A stretch of DNA of 64,000 bases from Synechococcus sp. HJ21-Hayes (GCF_024345835.1 NZ_JAGQBW010000008.1:62001-126000), one strand, 5' to 3'; shown: positions 7,605 to 14,634, numbered from the stretch's first letter. The notes: generated by a model not told the origin, from the sequence alone. Program-made: numbers and translations.

Positions 7605-7634
7605 GCCCGGGGCCAACGCTCCGGGCTTTGTTGT
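7605..7634 (+). terminator. Possible weak terminator
   Basis: GCCCGG (7605-7610), a 10-base loop, CCGGGC (7621-7626), then TTTGTTGT on the forward strand. The stem is short and the T run interrupted. No forward-strand gene ends here, so it may end an unseen RNA or be incidental. Confidence 0.3.
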
Positions 7635-7806
7635 GGGGGTGTGCTCTCCCAAAGGGAAGGGCCCCCTGTGCTGAGGGCCCTACCGCTGCGCGGAAGACTT
7701 CGTCTAGCGACCGGTTGCGGGAGCAGTTGGTGAACTCCTGGTCGGGTGTTTACCCATGTAGTCACCCTTCCTTCCCGTGGTCTCAGTACGTCAAGCCGCT
7801 GCCGGC

Positions 7807-8058
7807 TCACCACTGCGGCTCACAGGGTCGCCACCCCTCCTGCCGCTTCTGGCGCCAGAGCGTGATCGCCTGCTCACGGGTGAGCTCCTTGCGGTGTTTG
7901 AGCAGCGGCACCGGCTGATCCGGCAGCAGCTCTCCGGTAATCAGCACCAGCCGCTGCGCCCAGCGATCCCAGTGGACTGGCTTGAACTGCAGCACCTGCC
8001 GGCCATCGCTCAGCCAGCCTTCCTTGGGGGAGAGGGGCGGACGCTTGCTGGTCGCCAT
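7807..8058 (-). CDS. DUF1651 protein
   Basis: 83 residues beginning MATSKRPPLSPKEGWLSDGR. The spaced pattern GWLSDGRQVLQF, LPDQPVPLLKHRKELT, EQAITLWRQKRQEGWR and the terminal CEPQW match my knowledge of DUF1651, a short family of unknown function that is abundant and multi-copy in Prochlorococcus and Synechococcus. It is complete. It follows the Cys-rich gene by 7 bases, so the two are probably co-transcribed. Confidence 0.75.
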   Translation of the reverse strand: MATSKRPPLSPKEGWLSDGRQVLQFKPVHWDRWAQRLVLITGELLPDQPVPLLKHRKELTREQAITLWRQKRQEGWRPCEPQW

Positions 8059-8065
8059 GCCCGGC

Positions 8066-8353
8066 TCAGGCCACCTCGGGTGCCCAGCCCTGCTGGCGCA
8101 CCATGTCGTCGGTCCAGCCCTGGCAGCGGCTGGTGAGGTGCTCGCCCTGGGCGATCAGCCCCTGGTGCAGCTGACAGGTGAGCAGGGGGATGCAGTTCAC
8201 CCCGGCGTGGTGGCGAAACCAATGGCAGGTCATGCAGACCTTGCGGCTGCGCGCCGGCACGAGCACCTCACCGTCCAGATAGGGCCATTCCTCGATCGGG
8301 GCATCGAGCCGCTGCCCCAGCGATGAGGACCCCCGACTCCCAGCCATTCCCAT
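8066..8353 (-). CDS. Cys/His-rich small protein with a LexA-like box at its start
   Basis: 95 residues from ATG 8353 (ATG 8347 also possible). The core KVCMTCHWFRHHAGVNCIPL, then LTCQLHQGL and TSRCQGWTDDM, has five Cys and four His, which would suit a zinc site or small cluster. An almost perfect LexA-type palindrome lies 16 bases upstream of the start, so damage-inducible expression is plausible. Function unknown. The longer open frame upstream of 8353 would run through the palindrome and is unlikely. Confidence 0.65.
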   Translation of the reverse strand: MGMAGSRGSSSLGQRLDAPIEEWPYLDGEVLVPARSRKVCMTCHWFRHHAGVNCIPLLTCQLHQGLIAQGEHLTSRCQGWTDDMVRQQGWAPEVA

Positions 8354-8368
8354 GCGGCCCCTCGATGC

Positions 8369-8381
8369 GTACGCCTGTACT
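8369..8381 (-). promoter_or_regulatory. LexA/SOS-box-like palindrome
   Basis: Forward strand GTACGCCTGTACT, reverse strand AGTACAGGCGTAC. It matches the cyanobacterial LexA consensus RGTACNNNDGTWCB except for the first base. It lies 15 bases upstream of the Cys-rich gene start. Similar sites occur at 39711 and 46984. Confidence 0.45.
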
Positions 8382-8427
8382 AGCACGGAAGGTCTGGGAC
8401 GGCGGCGGCTCTGGTCGGCCGCGGGCT

Positions 8428-8886
8428 TCAAGCGCGGAGCGCCTCGATGCAGGCCGGCAGCTCCTCGTAGCTGATGCCTGGCCCAAAGGCCCGGATCAGC
8501 GGTTGCAGGCCGATCGATTTGCGTCCTTCATGCAGCTTTCTCATGGGGACCACCCAAAACCGCCACTGGCTGAGGTCCTGAGGATCCACCAGTTCGGGGT
8601 TCTGCTCCGCCAGCAGGCAGAAGACGTAGGCGGTGGCAACCCGCTGCTCGATCGGGAAGCTGATCACACTGGGCCCTGCCTGCGGCCACGACTGCACATA
8701 GGCCGCCGACTTCACCTCCAGGGTGATTTCCCCATCGGTGACATCCACATCCGCCCACTCGATGCGGTGCTCCCCGGGATCGAGGACCAACGCCCGGTGG
8801 ACCAGCCACTCGGCATAGGCGCCTCGGGTGCGGTTCTCCAGCAGATGGCCGGAGTTCCAACGGAGGAAGGCGTCGAGGTCATTCAT
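8428..8886 (-). CDS. PD-(D/E)XK-like nuclease-fold protein
   Basis: 152 residues; the ATG overlaps the stop of the upstream secreted-protein gene (ATGA). Motifs in order: GAYAEWLVHRAL (Glu), then EWADVDVTDGEITLEVKSAAYVQSW, which supplies D...E-x-K. That arrangement is the core of the PD-(D/E)XK fold used by restriction-like nucleases and resolvases. The EVKSAAYxQSW block recurs in a widespread uncharacterised family I know only as hypothetical. DNA cleavage is inferred, not shown. Confidence 0.6.
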   Translation of the reverse strand: MNDLDAFLRWNSGHLLENRTRGAYAEWLVHRALVLDPGEHRIEWADVDVTDGEITLEVKSAAYVQSWPQAGPSVISFPIEQRVATAYVFCLLAEQNPELVDPQDLSQWRFWVVPMRKLHEGRKSIGLQPLIRAFGPGISYEELPACIEALRA

Positions 8887-9269
8887 GGCCGGTTGGTTTC
8901 TGGTCGCAACGGCACAAAGATCAGGTTGCTGTTGGCCTTGTTGGTGAACACGGCATTGCCCTGCACGTAGATCTCCCGCTCCCACAGCCCGCCCAGGCTG
9001 TCCCGCAGGGTGGAGAGGGGGAAGCCTTCCTGGATCAGGCGGTAGGTCATCGCCTTGCCGTCCTTCCAGACGATCCGCACGCTGCCGTCGCTGCTGTGGC
9101 TGTCGCGGCAGGGGATCGGTCGGTCGTTGTAGGCGCAGTCCTTCCAGGGTTCGGCGCGGCTGGGGGCGGCGCCGATCAGCAGGGTCGCCATCGCGGCGAT
9201 CCCCCAGGCCGACCAGGCACCGTGGCACCTCCCAAGCGCGGAAGGGTGGCACCGCAGCCGTTCACGCAT
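8883..9269 (-). CDS. Secreted protein of unknown function
   Basis: 128 residues from ATG 9269 (ATG 9281 possible). The basic N terminus and hydrophobic segment WGIAAMATLLIGAAPSRAEP form a signal peptide with a likely cleavage site after SRA. The mature part has two Cys (DCAYNDRPIPCRD), a VRIVWKDGKAMTYRL strand pair and GGLWEREIYVQGNAVF. It resembles small exported proteins I associate with Synechococcus genomes. It is coupled to the nuclease-fold gene by a 4-base overlap. Confidence 0.7.
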   Translation of the reverse strand: MRERLRCHPSALGRCHGAWSAWGIAAMATLLIGAAPSRAEPWKDCAYNDRPIPCRDSHSSDGSVRIVWKDGKAMTYRLIQEGFPLSTLRDSLGGLWEREIYVQGNAVFTNKANSNLIFVPLRPETNRP

Positions 9270-9369
9270 CAGCGCCACCATCCCTCGCTTGCACTTTCCC
9301 CAGGATGGATGCGGTTGGGCTGGGACGGGAACTGTTCTCGATGCGGTGCTCGCCGTGGGGAACGGCCCG

Positions 9370-9444
9370 ATGTTGCGTGAGCTGGTGCTGGCCATCGGCA
9401 TCCCCTTGGCTCAGCTGCTCCTGGTGGTGCGGCGCAGAACCTGA
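9370..9444 (+). CDS. Possible tiny membrane peptide
   Basis: 24 residues, MLRELVLAIGIPLAQLLLVV plus RRRT: one hydrophobic helix with a basic end. The same frame is open upstream to about 9294 with weak alternative starts. It lies just before the capsid gene. The support is composition only. Confidence 0.3.
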   Translation: MLRELVLAIGIPLAQLLLVVRRRT

Positions 9445-9504
9445 TCGCCTCCAGGACCTGGCAACAGGAGGTGATGTGTCTGGGGCCAGGCCCCGGGAGT
9501 GACC

Positions 9505-10413
9505 ATGGGCCTCACCCTGCTGGAGGCAGCCAAGTACGAGAAGCGGGTTGAGCGCCTGGCCGTGCTCAAGACCTTCTCGGAAGGGGAGCTGCTGCGCCGT
9601 CTGCCGTTCCGCAACCTGATCGGCGGCTCCCTCTCCTTCCCCGCCGAGGTGAAACTGCCGCGGGTGGGTTTTCGGGCGGTCAATGAGGGCTACCGCCAGA
9701 GCTACGGCGTCATCCACAACGACAGCGAGTTCGTGCACCTCTTCGGGGGTGATCTCGATGTGGACCGCTCGATCGTGGATCTGCAGGGCCCCGAGGCCCG
9801 TGCCGCCCAAACCGAGATGAAGGTGCGCTCGATGCGGCTGACTCTTGAGGCGGCGATCATCAATGGCGACGACACCTTCGATCCGCGGGCCTTTAACGGG
9901 CTGAGCAAGCGCCTGGTGCCGGGTGAGGCCCAGACGATCGACAACGGCGGCGGCACCCTCAACCTGCTGGCGGTGGAAGCGCTGATCGACAGCGTGGTGA
10001 GCTACGGCGGCGACAAGGTGCTGATCGGCAGCAAGGCCGCCCGCCGCCAGCTCAGCACCGCCTCCCGCCAGGCCGGCGGTGACCTCTACGAGGTGATCGA
10101 CGGGCGGCATTTCTTCGAGGGGGTGGAGTTCCTGCTGGTGGAGGACGACGCCGAGGGCCATCCGGTGCTCGGCTACGACGAACCCGGTGACAGCACCTCC
10201 CTCTACTGCTGCGTGCTGGGCGATGCGGCGGTCTGCGGCCTGCAGGGGCCCTTCGAGGGGCGGTATGGCATCGCGGTGCGGGACTTTGGGGAGGTGCATG
10301 ACGCCCCGGTGTTCCGCACCCGCATCGACTGGTACGTGGGCTTTGCGGTGTGTGACCGCAAGGCCGCGGCCCGGCTGTACAACGTCGCCCCCATGCCGCT
10401 GGCCACCCCCTGA
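9505..10413 (+). CDS. Phage major capsid protein (HK97-fold type)
   Basis: 302 residues from ATG 9505 (GTG 9499 possible). The blocks VGFRAVNEGYRQSYGV, FGGDLDVDRSIVDLQG, AIINGDDTFDPRAFNGLSKR and VLIGSKAARRQL match, in order, the major-capsid family with the LPxVxFRxVNEGY signature found in tailed phages and prophages. The product would assemble into the icosahedral head. The gene is intact with no frameshift, although no terminase or portal is in the window. It heads a forward-strand run of structural genes reaching 13705. Confidence 0.8.
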   Translation: MGLTLLEAAKYEKRVERLAVLKTFSEGELLRRLPFRNLIGGSLSFPAEVKLPRVGFRAVNEGYRQSYGVIHNDSEFVHLFGGDLDVDRSIVDLQGPEARAAQTEMKVRSMRLTLEAAIINGDDTFDPRAFNGLSKRLVPGEAQTIDNGGGTLNLLAVEALIDSVVSYGGDKVLIGSKAARRQLSTASRQAGGDLYEVIDGRHFFEGVEFLLVEDDAEGHPVLGYDEPGDSTSLYCCVLGDAAVCGLQGPFEGRYGIAVRDFGEVHDAPVFRTRIDWYVGFAVCDRKAAARLYNVAPMPLATP

Positions 10414-10471
10414 GCCGCACCCGAGCGCAGCACCAAGCACTGATCGACCACCCCACTGCAGGAGAGACCCC

Positions 10472-10906
10472 ATGACCACCCAGGCCACCCGGCTGCTGGA
10501 TGCCCAGACCGTGCTCGTCGGCTGGATCAACCACTCCGCCACCGACTGCTACGAGCACATCCGCACCAGCGGCGAGATCATCAACCTCGGCACCGACCTC
10601 GAGACCAGTACCTCCTTCGTGCTGGTGGCCTCCCACCCGGGCCACAGCGAGGCGGTGACCGTGACGTTGGAGCTGGCGCCGCTGCTCCCTGACGGCAACG
10701 CCGGCACCTGGATCACGGCTGCCGCCGTGGCGATCCCGGCCGCCGGCGGCAAGGTGGAGGCGACGATCGCCGGCCAGGGGCTGCTGCCCAACCCGGCCGA
10801 TGCCGGCACCGCCGAGCCACCCTGCATCCGCCTGGCCCGCGCCCTGGTATCCCCCAGCTCCCCGGAGGGAATGCTGGTGGCGCTCACCGCTACTCAGGGG
10901 CTGTGA
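10472..10906 (+). CDS. Putative head decoration/accessory structural protein
   Basis: 144 residues (MTTQATRLLDAQTVLVGWIN) preceded by a GGAGAG ribosome binding site. The protein is mostly short beta-type segments with a Gly/Ala-rich middle. It has no recognisable catalytic motif. Position directly after the capsid gene is where decoration or head-completion proteins are usually encoded. That role is inferred from context only. Confidence 0.55.
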   Translation: MTTQATRLLDAQTVLVGWINHSATDCYEHIRTSGEIINLGTDLETSTSFVLVASHPGHSEAVTVTLELAPLLPDGNAGTWITAAAVAIPAAGGKVEATIAGQGLLPNPADAGTAEPPCIRLARALVSPSSPEGMLVALTATQGL

Positions 10907-10915
10907 GGTGCCGCG

Positions 10916-11530
10916 ATGAGCCAAGCCCCTCTCACCGGTGGTGCTCCCCTGCCCATGGCGGAGCCGCTGCCCCTGGACCTGCTGCCGCCGCTGGAGCCCA
11001 GCCAGCAGCTCGCCACGCCCAACCCGCCGGGCGGGGAGCAGCGCTCGGTGCTGCTGCTGGATGACACATCAGGCAAGGAGCTCGATCCCCTGCCCTCCCG
11101 GCTGCTGATCGGCAAGGACGGCGCAACCCGCTCGATCTGGCCGGTGCATCTGGCCGGCTGGCAGTCCCTGGGCTGGCAGCTGCTCACCCCCGCCCCACCG
11201 TCCACGCCGGAGCCGATAGATCCAGACCCGGTGCCGACGGAACCGGACCCTCCTGCCGCAGAGCCCGTACCCGTGGAGCTGAAGGAACTACTGGTGGAGC
11301 TTCCCCCTGCTCCTGATCCGGCGGCCGGTGAGGCGCTGCTGGCCGAGCAGGCCCCGGACTTCCAGGCCATGACCAAGGCCGAGATCGTGGCGTTCTGCTC
11401 CGCCACCTATGGCGTCAGCCTCGATGGCGGCATGACCAAGGCGGAGCTGGTGGAGCAGGCCACCGACCTCCATGCCAACGCCGGGGCCGAGGGCACTTCG
11501 TTGCTGGAGTTGCCCGATGACCTCCTCTGA
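10916..11530 (+). CDS. Structural-region protein with C-terminal SAP/HeH-like motif
   Basis: 204 residues. N-terminal part about 30-95 includes a folded segment (RSVLLLDDTSG, WPVHLAGWQSLGWQLLTP); the middle (about 95-145) is a Pro/Asp/Glu linker; the C terminus holds a SAP/HeH-like helix-extension-helix (MTKAEIVAFCSATYGVSL, then MTKAELVEQATDL). SAP/HeH motifs bind DNA and are common in phage head and termination proteins. The last codons overlap the next gene. Probable role in the head or its DNA contacts. Confidence 0.55.
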   Translation: MSQAPLTGGAPLPMAEPLPLDLLPPLEPSQQLATPNPPGGEQRSVLLLDDTSGKELDPLPSRLLIGKDGATRSIWPVHLAGWQSLGWQLLTPAPPSTPEPIDPDPVPTEPDPPAAEPVPVELKELLVELPPAPDPAAGEALLAEQAPDFQAMTKAEIVAFCSATYGVSLDGGMTKAELVEQATDLHANAGAEGTSLLELPDDLL

Positions 11531-11711
11531 TCGGCTCGAAGGGGTGGTCTTTCTGGGGGAGGCGCAGTGGCAGGGCACTGCGCCGCCGCCCCCTGCTCCC
11601 GAGGACGCCATCAGCGCCGTGGAGGCCCAGCCACCACTGGTGAGCAGCGAGCGGGAGGGCGTGGTGAGCCTCCACCTCGATCTGCAACTGCTCGACCCCC
11701 TGCCGCCCTGA
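11517..11711 (+). CDS. Small protein overlapping the SAP-motif gene
   Basis: 64 residues starting at ATG 11517, 14 bases inside the previous gene, in another frame. Sequence MTSSDRLEGVVFLGEAQWQG, a Pro/Ala-rich middle and a VVSLHLDLQLLDPLPP end. The overlapping start and the lack of space suggest a coupled small structural gene. No family recognised. Confidence 0.5.
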   Translation: MTSSDRLEGVVFLGEAQWQGTAPPPPAPEDAISAVEAQPPLVSSEREGVVSLHLDLQLLDPLPP

Positions 11712-11768
11712 CCACCACCGCGGCCCCAGTCGGGGCCGACCCATTCCCCACTTCTCTCCAGCTCTTCC

Positions 11769-12449
11769 ATGGCCAGCACCGTCACGACCACCGCGGCCAC
11801 CCCAGCCGCCACGACCCAGCCCACCGACCTGCTGCTGGTGCAGCGGGGAACCACCGCCCACAAGGCCACGGCCGAGCAGGTGAAGGCCTACATGCTCACC
11901 CCCGCCACCCCAGCGGCGGTCGGTGGCATCAAGCCCGGCACCAACCTCAGCGTTGACGCCGACGGCACCCTCCATGCCGACCTCCCCGGCGCGCTGCTCT
12001 ACAAGGGCGCGATCGACCCCACCACGACAGACGCCCCGGCCGATGCGGCGGTGGGCGATGTCTACCTGGCCAGTGCGTCTGGGGTGGCCCTGGCCAGCTG
12101 GAGTGGCATCGGCGGGGACGCGATCAGCCAAGGGGATCTGCTGCTCTTTGATGGCAGCAACTGGAGTGCCAATGCGGCCCTGGGCCCTGATGGCGTTGGG
12201 GTGGTGCGGGTCCATGGGGCGGCACCGGTGACGGTGGACGAGAGCGATCCGGCCCAGCCCCTGATCGGCGTGAGCGCCGCCACGACGGAAGCGGCCGGGG
12301 TGGTGCGGCTGGCTGGTGCCGCGGATATCAGCGGAGGCACGGCCGGAGCCGTGGTGGATGCCGACCAGCTGGCGGAGGCACTGACCGCAACCCAGCCGGC
12401 CGGCAACTACATGCCCCTGGACATCAGCAGCCTGCCGGCCCTGCCCTGA
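11769..12449 (+). CDS. Putative phage tail-fibre/appendage protein
   Basis: 226 residues, rich in Ala, Thr, Gly and Asp with short beta repeats (TPATPAAVGGIKPGTNLSV, AATTEAAGVVRLAGAADI). The pattern GVVRLA....I..GTAG.VVDADQLA is typical of tail-fibre and collar proteins of tailed phages, where it forms trimeric beta structures. It lies between the capsid-side genes and the propeller gene, and probably forms part of the receptor-binding apparatus. Confidence 0.6.
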   Translation: MASTVTTTAATPAATTQPTDLLLVQRGTTAHKATAEQVKAYMLTPATPAAVGGIKPGTNLSVDADGTLHADLPGALLYKGAIDPTTTDAPADAAVGDVYLASASGVALASWSGIGGDAISQGDLLLFDGSNWSANAALGPDGVGVVRVHGAAPVTVDESDPAQPLIGVSAATTEAAGVVRLAGAADISGGTAGAVVDADQLAEALTATQPAGNYMPLDISSLPALP

Positions 12450-12460
12450 GCAGCCCCCTG

Positions 12461-13510
12461 ATGACGCTCCATCCCGATGACCGGCTGGCGATCACCCGAC
12501 CCAGCGGCCCGCAGACCGGCACCTACCAGCTGCCGGCATCAGCGCTGGCGGAGCAGCTGAGCCCGGCGCCGGTGCTGGGGATCAGCGGAATCCTCTGGGC
12601 GAGTAGCCGTTCCGCGGCGGACAACAATTGGCAGGCGGTGTGCTGGTCGCCGGAGCTGCGCCTTTTTTCCTGCGTGGCGAACAGCGGCACGGGCAACCGG
12701 GTGATGACCTCCGCCGATGGATTCCGCTGGAGTTTTCGAGCGGCTGCTGCCGAAACCAGCTGGGTGGCGCTCTGCTGGGCCGCTCAGCTGGGGTTGTTCG
12801 TGGCCCTGGCCGACAGCGGCAGCGGCAACCGGGTGATGAGCTCTCCGGATGGCCTCAGCTGGACGGCGCGGCCGACCCCGGCGGACAACAGCTGGACCTC
12901 GATCTGCTGGTCTCCCGAGCGCGGTCTGCTTGTGGCGGTGGCCAGCAGCGGCACGGGCAACCGCGTGATGACGAGCCCCGATGGCCTGACCTGGACCGCG
13001 CGCCCTGCCGCCGCCGATCAGGACTGGCGAGCGGTGTGCTGGGCACCGCCGCTGGGTCTGTTCGTGGCCGTGGCCAGCACCGGGAACGGGCAGCGGGTGA
13101 TGACCTCCCCCGATGGCAGCCTCTGGACCTTGCGCAGCTCCGCGGCCGACAACACGTGGATGGCGCTCTGCTGGGCAGCGGAGCTGGGGCTGCTGGTGGC
13201 GGTGAGCAGCAGCGGCAAGGGCAGCCGGGTGATGACTTCTGCCGATGGCATCAGCTGGACCAGCCGGGCCTCGGCCGCCGACAACGCCTGGACCTCCCTC
13301 TGCTGGGCGCCAGAGCGGGGACTGCTGGTGGCGGTAGCCAGCAGCGGAACCGGCAACCGGGTGATGACCAGCCCCGATGGCCTCAATTGGAGTGTGCGCA
13401 GCTCTGCGGCTGATGTGGGCTGGCGCTCGATCTGCTGGTCGCCGCAGCGAGGGCAGTTCGTGGCGGTGAGCAACAGCGGCGCTGGCAACCGGGTGATGGT
13501 GAGCCCCTGA
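12461..13510 (+). CDS. Seven-bladed beta-propeller fibre/receptor-binding protein
   Basis: 349 residues. After a short N-terminal stretch (1-43) the rest is seven tandem units of about 43 residues with the pattern A(D/E)..W..(L/I/V)CW....GLFVAV..SG.GNRVM.S.DG..W..R. The first unit starts with a lone W..R strand and the last ends after RVMVSP, so the missing outer strand of blade seven can be supplied by the N terminus (velcro closure). Such propellers bind glycans or proteins. In this phage-type cluster a host-recognition role is most likely. No signal peptide or membrane segment. Confidence 0.65.
   Translation: MTLHPDDRLAITRPSGPQTGTYQLPASALAEQLSPAPVLGISGILWASSRSAADNNWQAVCWSPELRLFSCVANSGTGNRVMTSADGFRWSFRAAAAETSWVALCWAAQLGLFVALADSGSGNRVMSSPDGLSWTARPTPADNSWTSICWSPERGLLVAVASSGTGNRVMTSPDGLTWTARPAAADQDWRAVCWAPPLGLFVAVASTGNGQRVMTSPDGSLWTLRSSAADNTWMALCWAAELGLLVAVSSSGKGSRVMTSADGISWTSRASAADNAWTSLCWAPERGLLVAVASSGTGNRVMTSPDGLNWSVRSSAADVGWRSICWSPQRGQFVAVSNSGAGNRVMVSP
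12590..13507 (+). repeat. Seven in-frame tandem repeats of about 129 bp
   Basis: Each unit encodes one propeller blade with the SG.GNRVM(T/S)S.DG core. Seven RVM occurrences were counted. DNA identity between units is high around GGCAACCGGGTGATGA, suggesting recent duplication or gene conversion. Confidence 0.75.
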
Positions 13511-13513
13511 GCC

Positions 13514-13705
13514 ATGACCACCAGCCCCACACCCCTGCCTGCGATCGGCGTGCGCTGCTGGCGGGACGTCATCAGCCCCAGCACCGGCGCCACGGTGCTC
13601 AGCCTCGATGCCAGCGGCCCCGAGGATCCGATGGTGGAACTCGGCTACGACGAGGGCGGCGGCGGCTGGTGGCCGCTCAGCACCCTGGTGTTCGCTGCCG
13701 ACTGA
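13514..13705 (+). CDS. Small protein at the end of the structural cluster
   Basis: 63 residues starting 3 bases after the propeller stop: MTTSPTPLPAIGVRCWRDVI, then ATVLSLDASGPEDPMVELGY, a GGGGWWP segment and LSTLVFAAD. Short beta strands without motif. Tight spacing implies co-transcription with the propeller. It may be a fibre-assembly factor, but this is a guess. Confidence 0.5.
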   Translation: MTTSPTPLPAIGVRCWRDVISPSTGATVLSLDASGPEDPMVELGYDEGGGGWWPLSTLVFAAD

Positions 13706-13759
13706 GCCCTGAGGGCAGCCAGGGGGCCGGAGCCCCCCAGCTGGGATCAGGAGCAGGGC

Positions 13760-14089
13760 TCAGGCCTGCACCAAATCCAGCTGAGCCATGCGTTCGGCCT
13801 CGATGCGGGCGATCTCGGCCTCCTGCTGGGCCTGCAGGCGCTGATCCAGCTCCTCGACACGCGCCAGGCACTGCTGGATCGCCGGGATCACCTCCTCCTC
13901 CAGCAGGGTGATCTCCTCCTCGCCATAGGGCTGCTCGATCCAGGTGCGCCGCAGCGGCAGCCCTCGGCTCCGGCGCAGGATCTCTTCCATCGAGCGCAGC
14001 GTGGATTCGAGCAGCAGGAACGGATCTTCCTCGGGCCGGCAGAACGGGGAGCGGGAAACAGACGAGGCGCTGGCAGTGAGCATGGCCAT
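13760..14089 (-). CDS. Helical/coiled-coil hypothetical protein
   Basis: 109 residues on the reverse strand. About residues 25-45 are helical (LLLESTLRSMEEILRRSRGL) and residues 58-109 form an acidic coiled coil (EEEITLLEEEVIPAIQQCLA, then QAQQEAEIARIEAERMAQLD). It lies convergent to the structural cluster. A phage tail-assembly or chaperone role would be plausible but is not shown. Confidence 0.5.
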   Translation of the reverse strand: MAMLTASASSVSRSPFCRPEEDPFLLLESTLRSMEEILRRSRGLPLRRTWIEQPYGEEEITLLEEEVIPAIQQCLARVEELDQRLQAQQEAEIARIEAERMAQLDLVQA

Positions 14090-14190
14090 GACGATCGGCG
14101 CCGAGAGCGGCGCAGCGACGGGACCGATCCCAGTGGAGGCCCGACGCCAGGAGGGCCTCAGACTGGAGAGGCCCGGAGCAAGCCCACTGG

Positions 14191-14334
14191 ATGGGGCGCC
14201 ATGGGCCTGAGCTCAACAGGCCGACTGCGGTCGCAGGGCAACTGGGCCTGCGGTTGGAGGCCTTCACCGTCAGCTGGGACTGGCACAGCGCTGCCGGGAC
14301 CCTTGGCTGGTGCGGCAGCGGTCAGTTCTTCTAG
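14191..14334 (+). CDS. Possible small protein, 47 aa
   Basis: ATG 14191 to TAG 14334: MGRHGPELNRPTAVAGQLGL, then RLEAFTVSWDWHSAAGTLGW and CGSGQFF. It is the only frame in the 14090-14414 gap with protein-like composition (Trp, Phe, Cys). No ribosome binding site was evident. The rest of this gap shows nothing recognisable. Confidence 0.3.
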   Translation: MGRHGPELNRPTAVAGQLGLRLEAFTVSWDWHSAAGTLGWCGSGQFF

Positions 14335-14414
14335 GACGGGCCTGGCTGTGGCCTGCGGACCCTGGCGACGGCTGTGTGGGTCAGCGATGCTCGATGTGCC
14401 GGTGGGTTGCGCCA

Positions 14415-14615
14415 ATGAGCTGGCCTGAGCTGGAACGACTGGTGGCCGACGCCGAGGCGGATCCAGCCCTGCGGCGTGCCCTGCGCCAGTGCCGCACCCG
14501 CGGGGAGCTGATCCTGACGGCCAGGCGGCTGGGCTACCGAATCTCCCGGCTGGATCTGCAGCGGGCCCAGGCGGAAGACCTGCTGGAGGAGCGGGCGATG
14601 GCTTCTGCCGGCTGA
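14415..14615 (+). CDS. Nif11-domain small protein
   Basis: 66 residues, MSWPELERLVADAEADPALR followed by RALRQCRTRGELILTARRLGY and RISRLDLQRAQ. The L..(L/V)....D..L...L......E.I..A..LGY.I...DL pattern is the Nif11 fold, known from nif-linked genes and from leader peptides of lanthipeptides in marine picocyanobacteria. There is no Gly-Gly cleavage site followed by a Cys/Ser/Thr-rich core, and no LanM-type gene in the window. It is therefore more likely a free-standing Nif11 protein than a peptide precursor. Confidence 0.7.
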   Translation: MSWPELERLVADAEADPALRRALRQCRTRGELILTARRLGYRISRLDLQRAQAEDLLEERAMASAG

Positions 14616-14634
14616 GGAACGCTGCGATGACAAC

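Larger units (their letters stand above)
6980..7806. other. Long structured intergenic region
   Basis: About 830 bases without a convincing gene between two reverse-strand units. It contains the dispersed hairpin element at 7012-7102, a hairpin at 7476-7491 (CACCTGG/CCAGGTG), a terminator-like hairpin at 7605-7634 and a perfect 7-bp stem pair AGGGCCC/GGGCCCT (7658-7664, 7675-7681). It probably holds the promoter of the downstream 65-aa/lysin unit. On the reverse strand a short open stretch (7152-7256) could be a gene relic. A structured RNA is possible. Confidence 0.5.

Noticed and set aside
12590-13507. CRISPR-like repeat array
   Set aside because: Repeats are in frame, translate to propeller blades and have no unique spacers.
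14310-14414. Longer N terminus for the Nif11 protein
   Set aside because: The upstream extension has no family similarity, while the Nif11 domain begins exactly at MSWPELE from ATG 14415.
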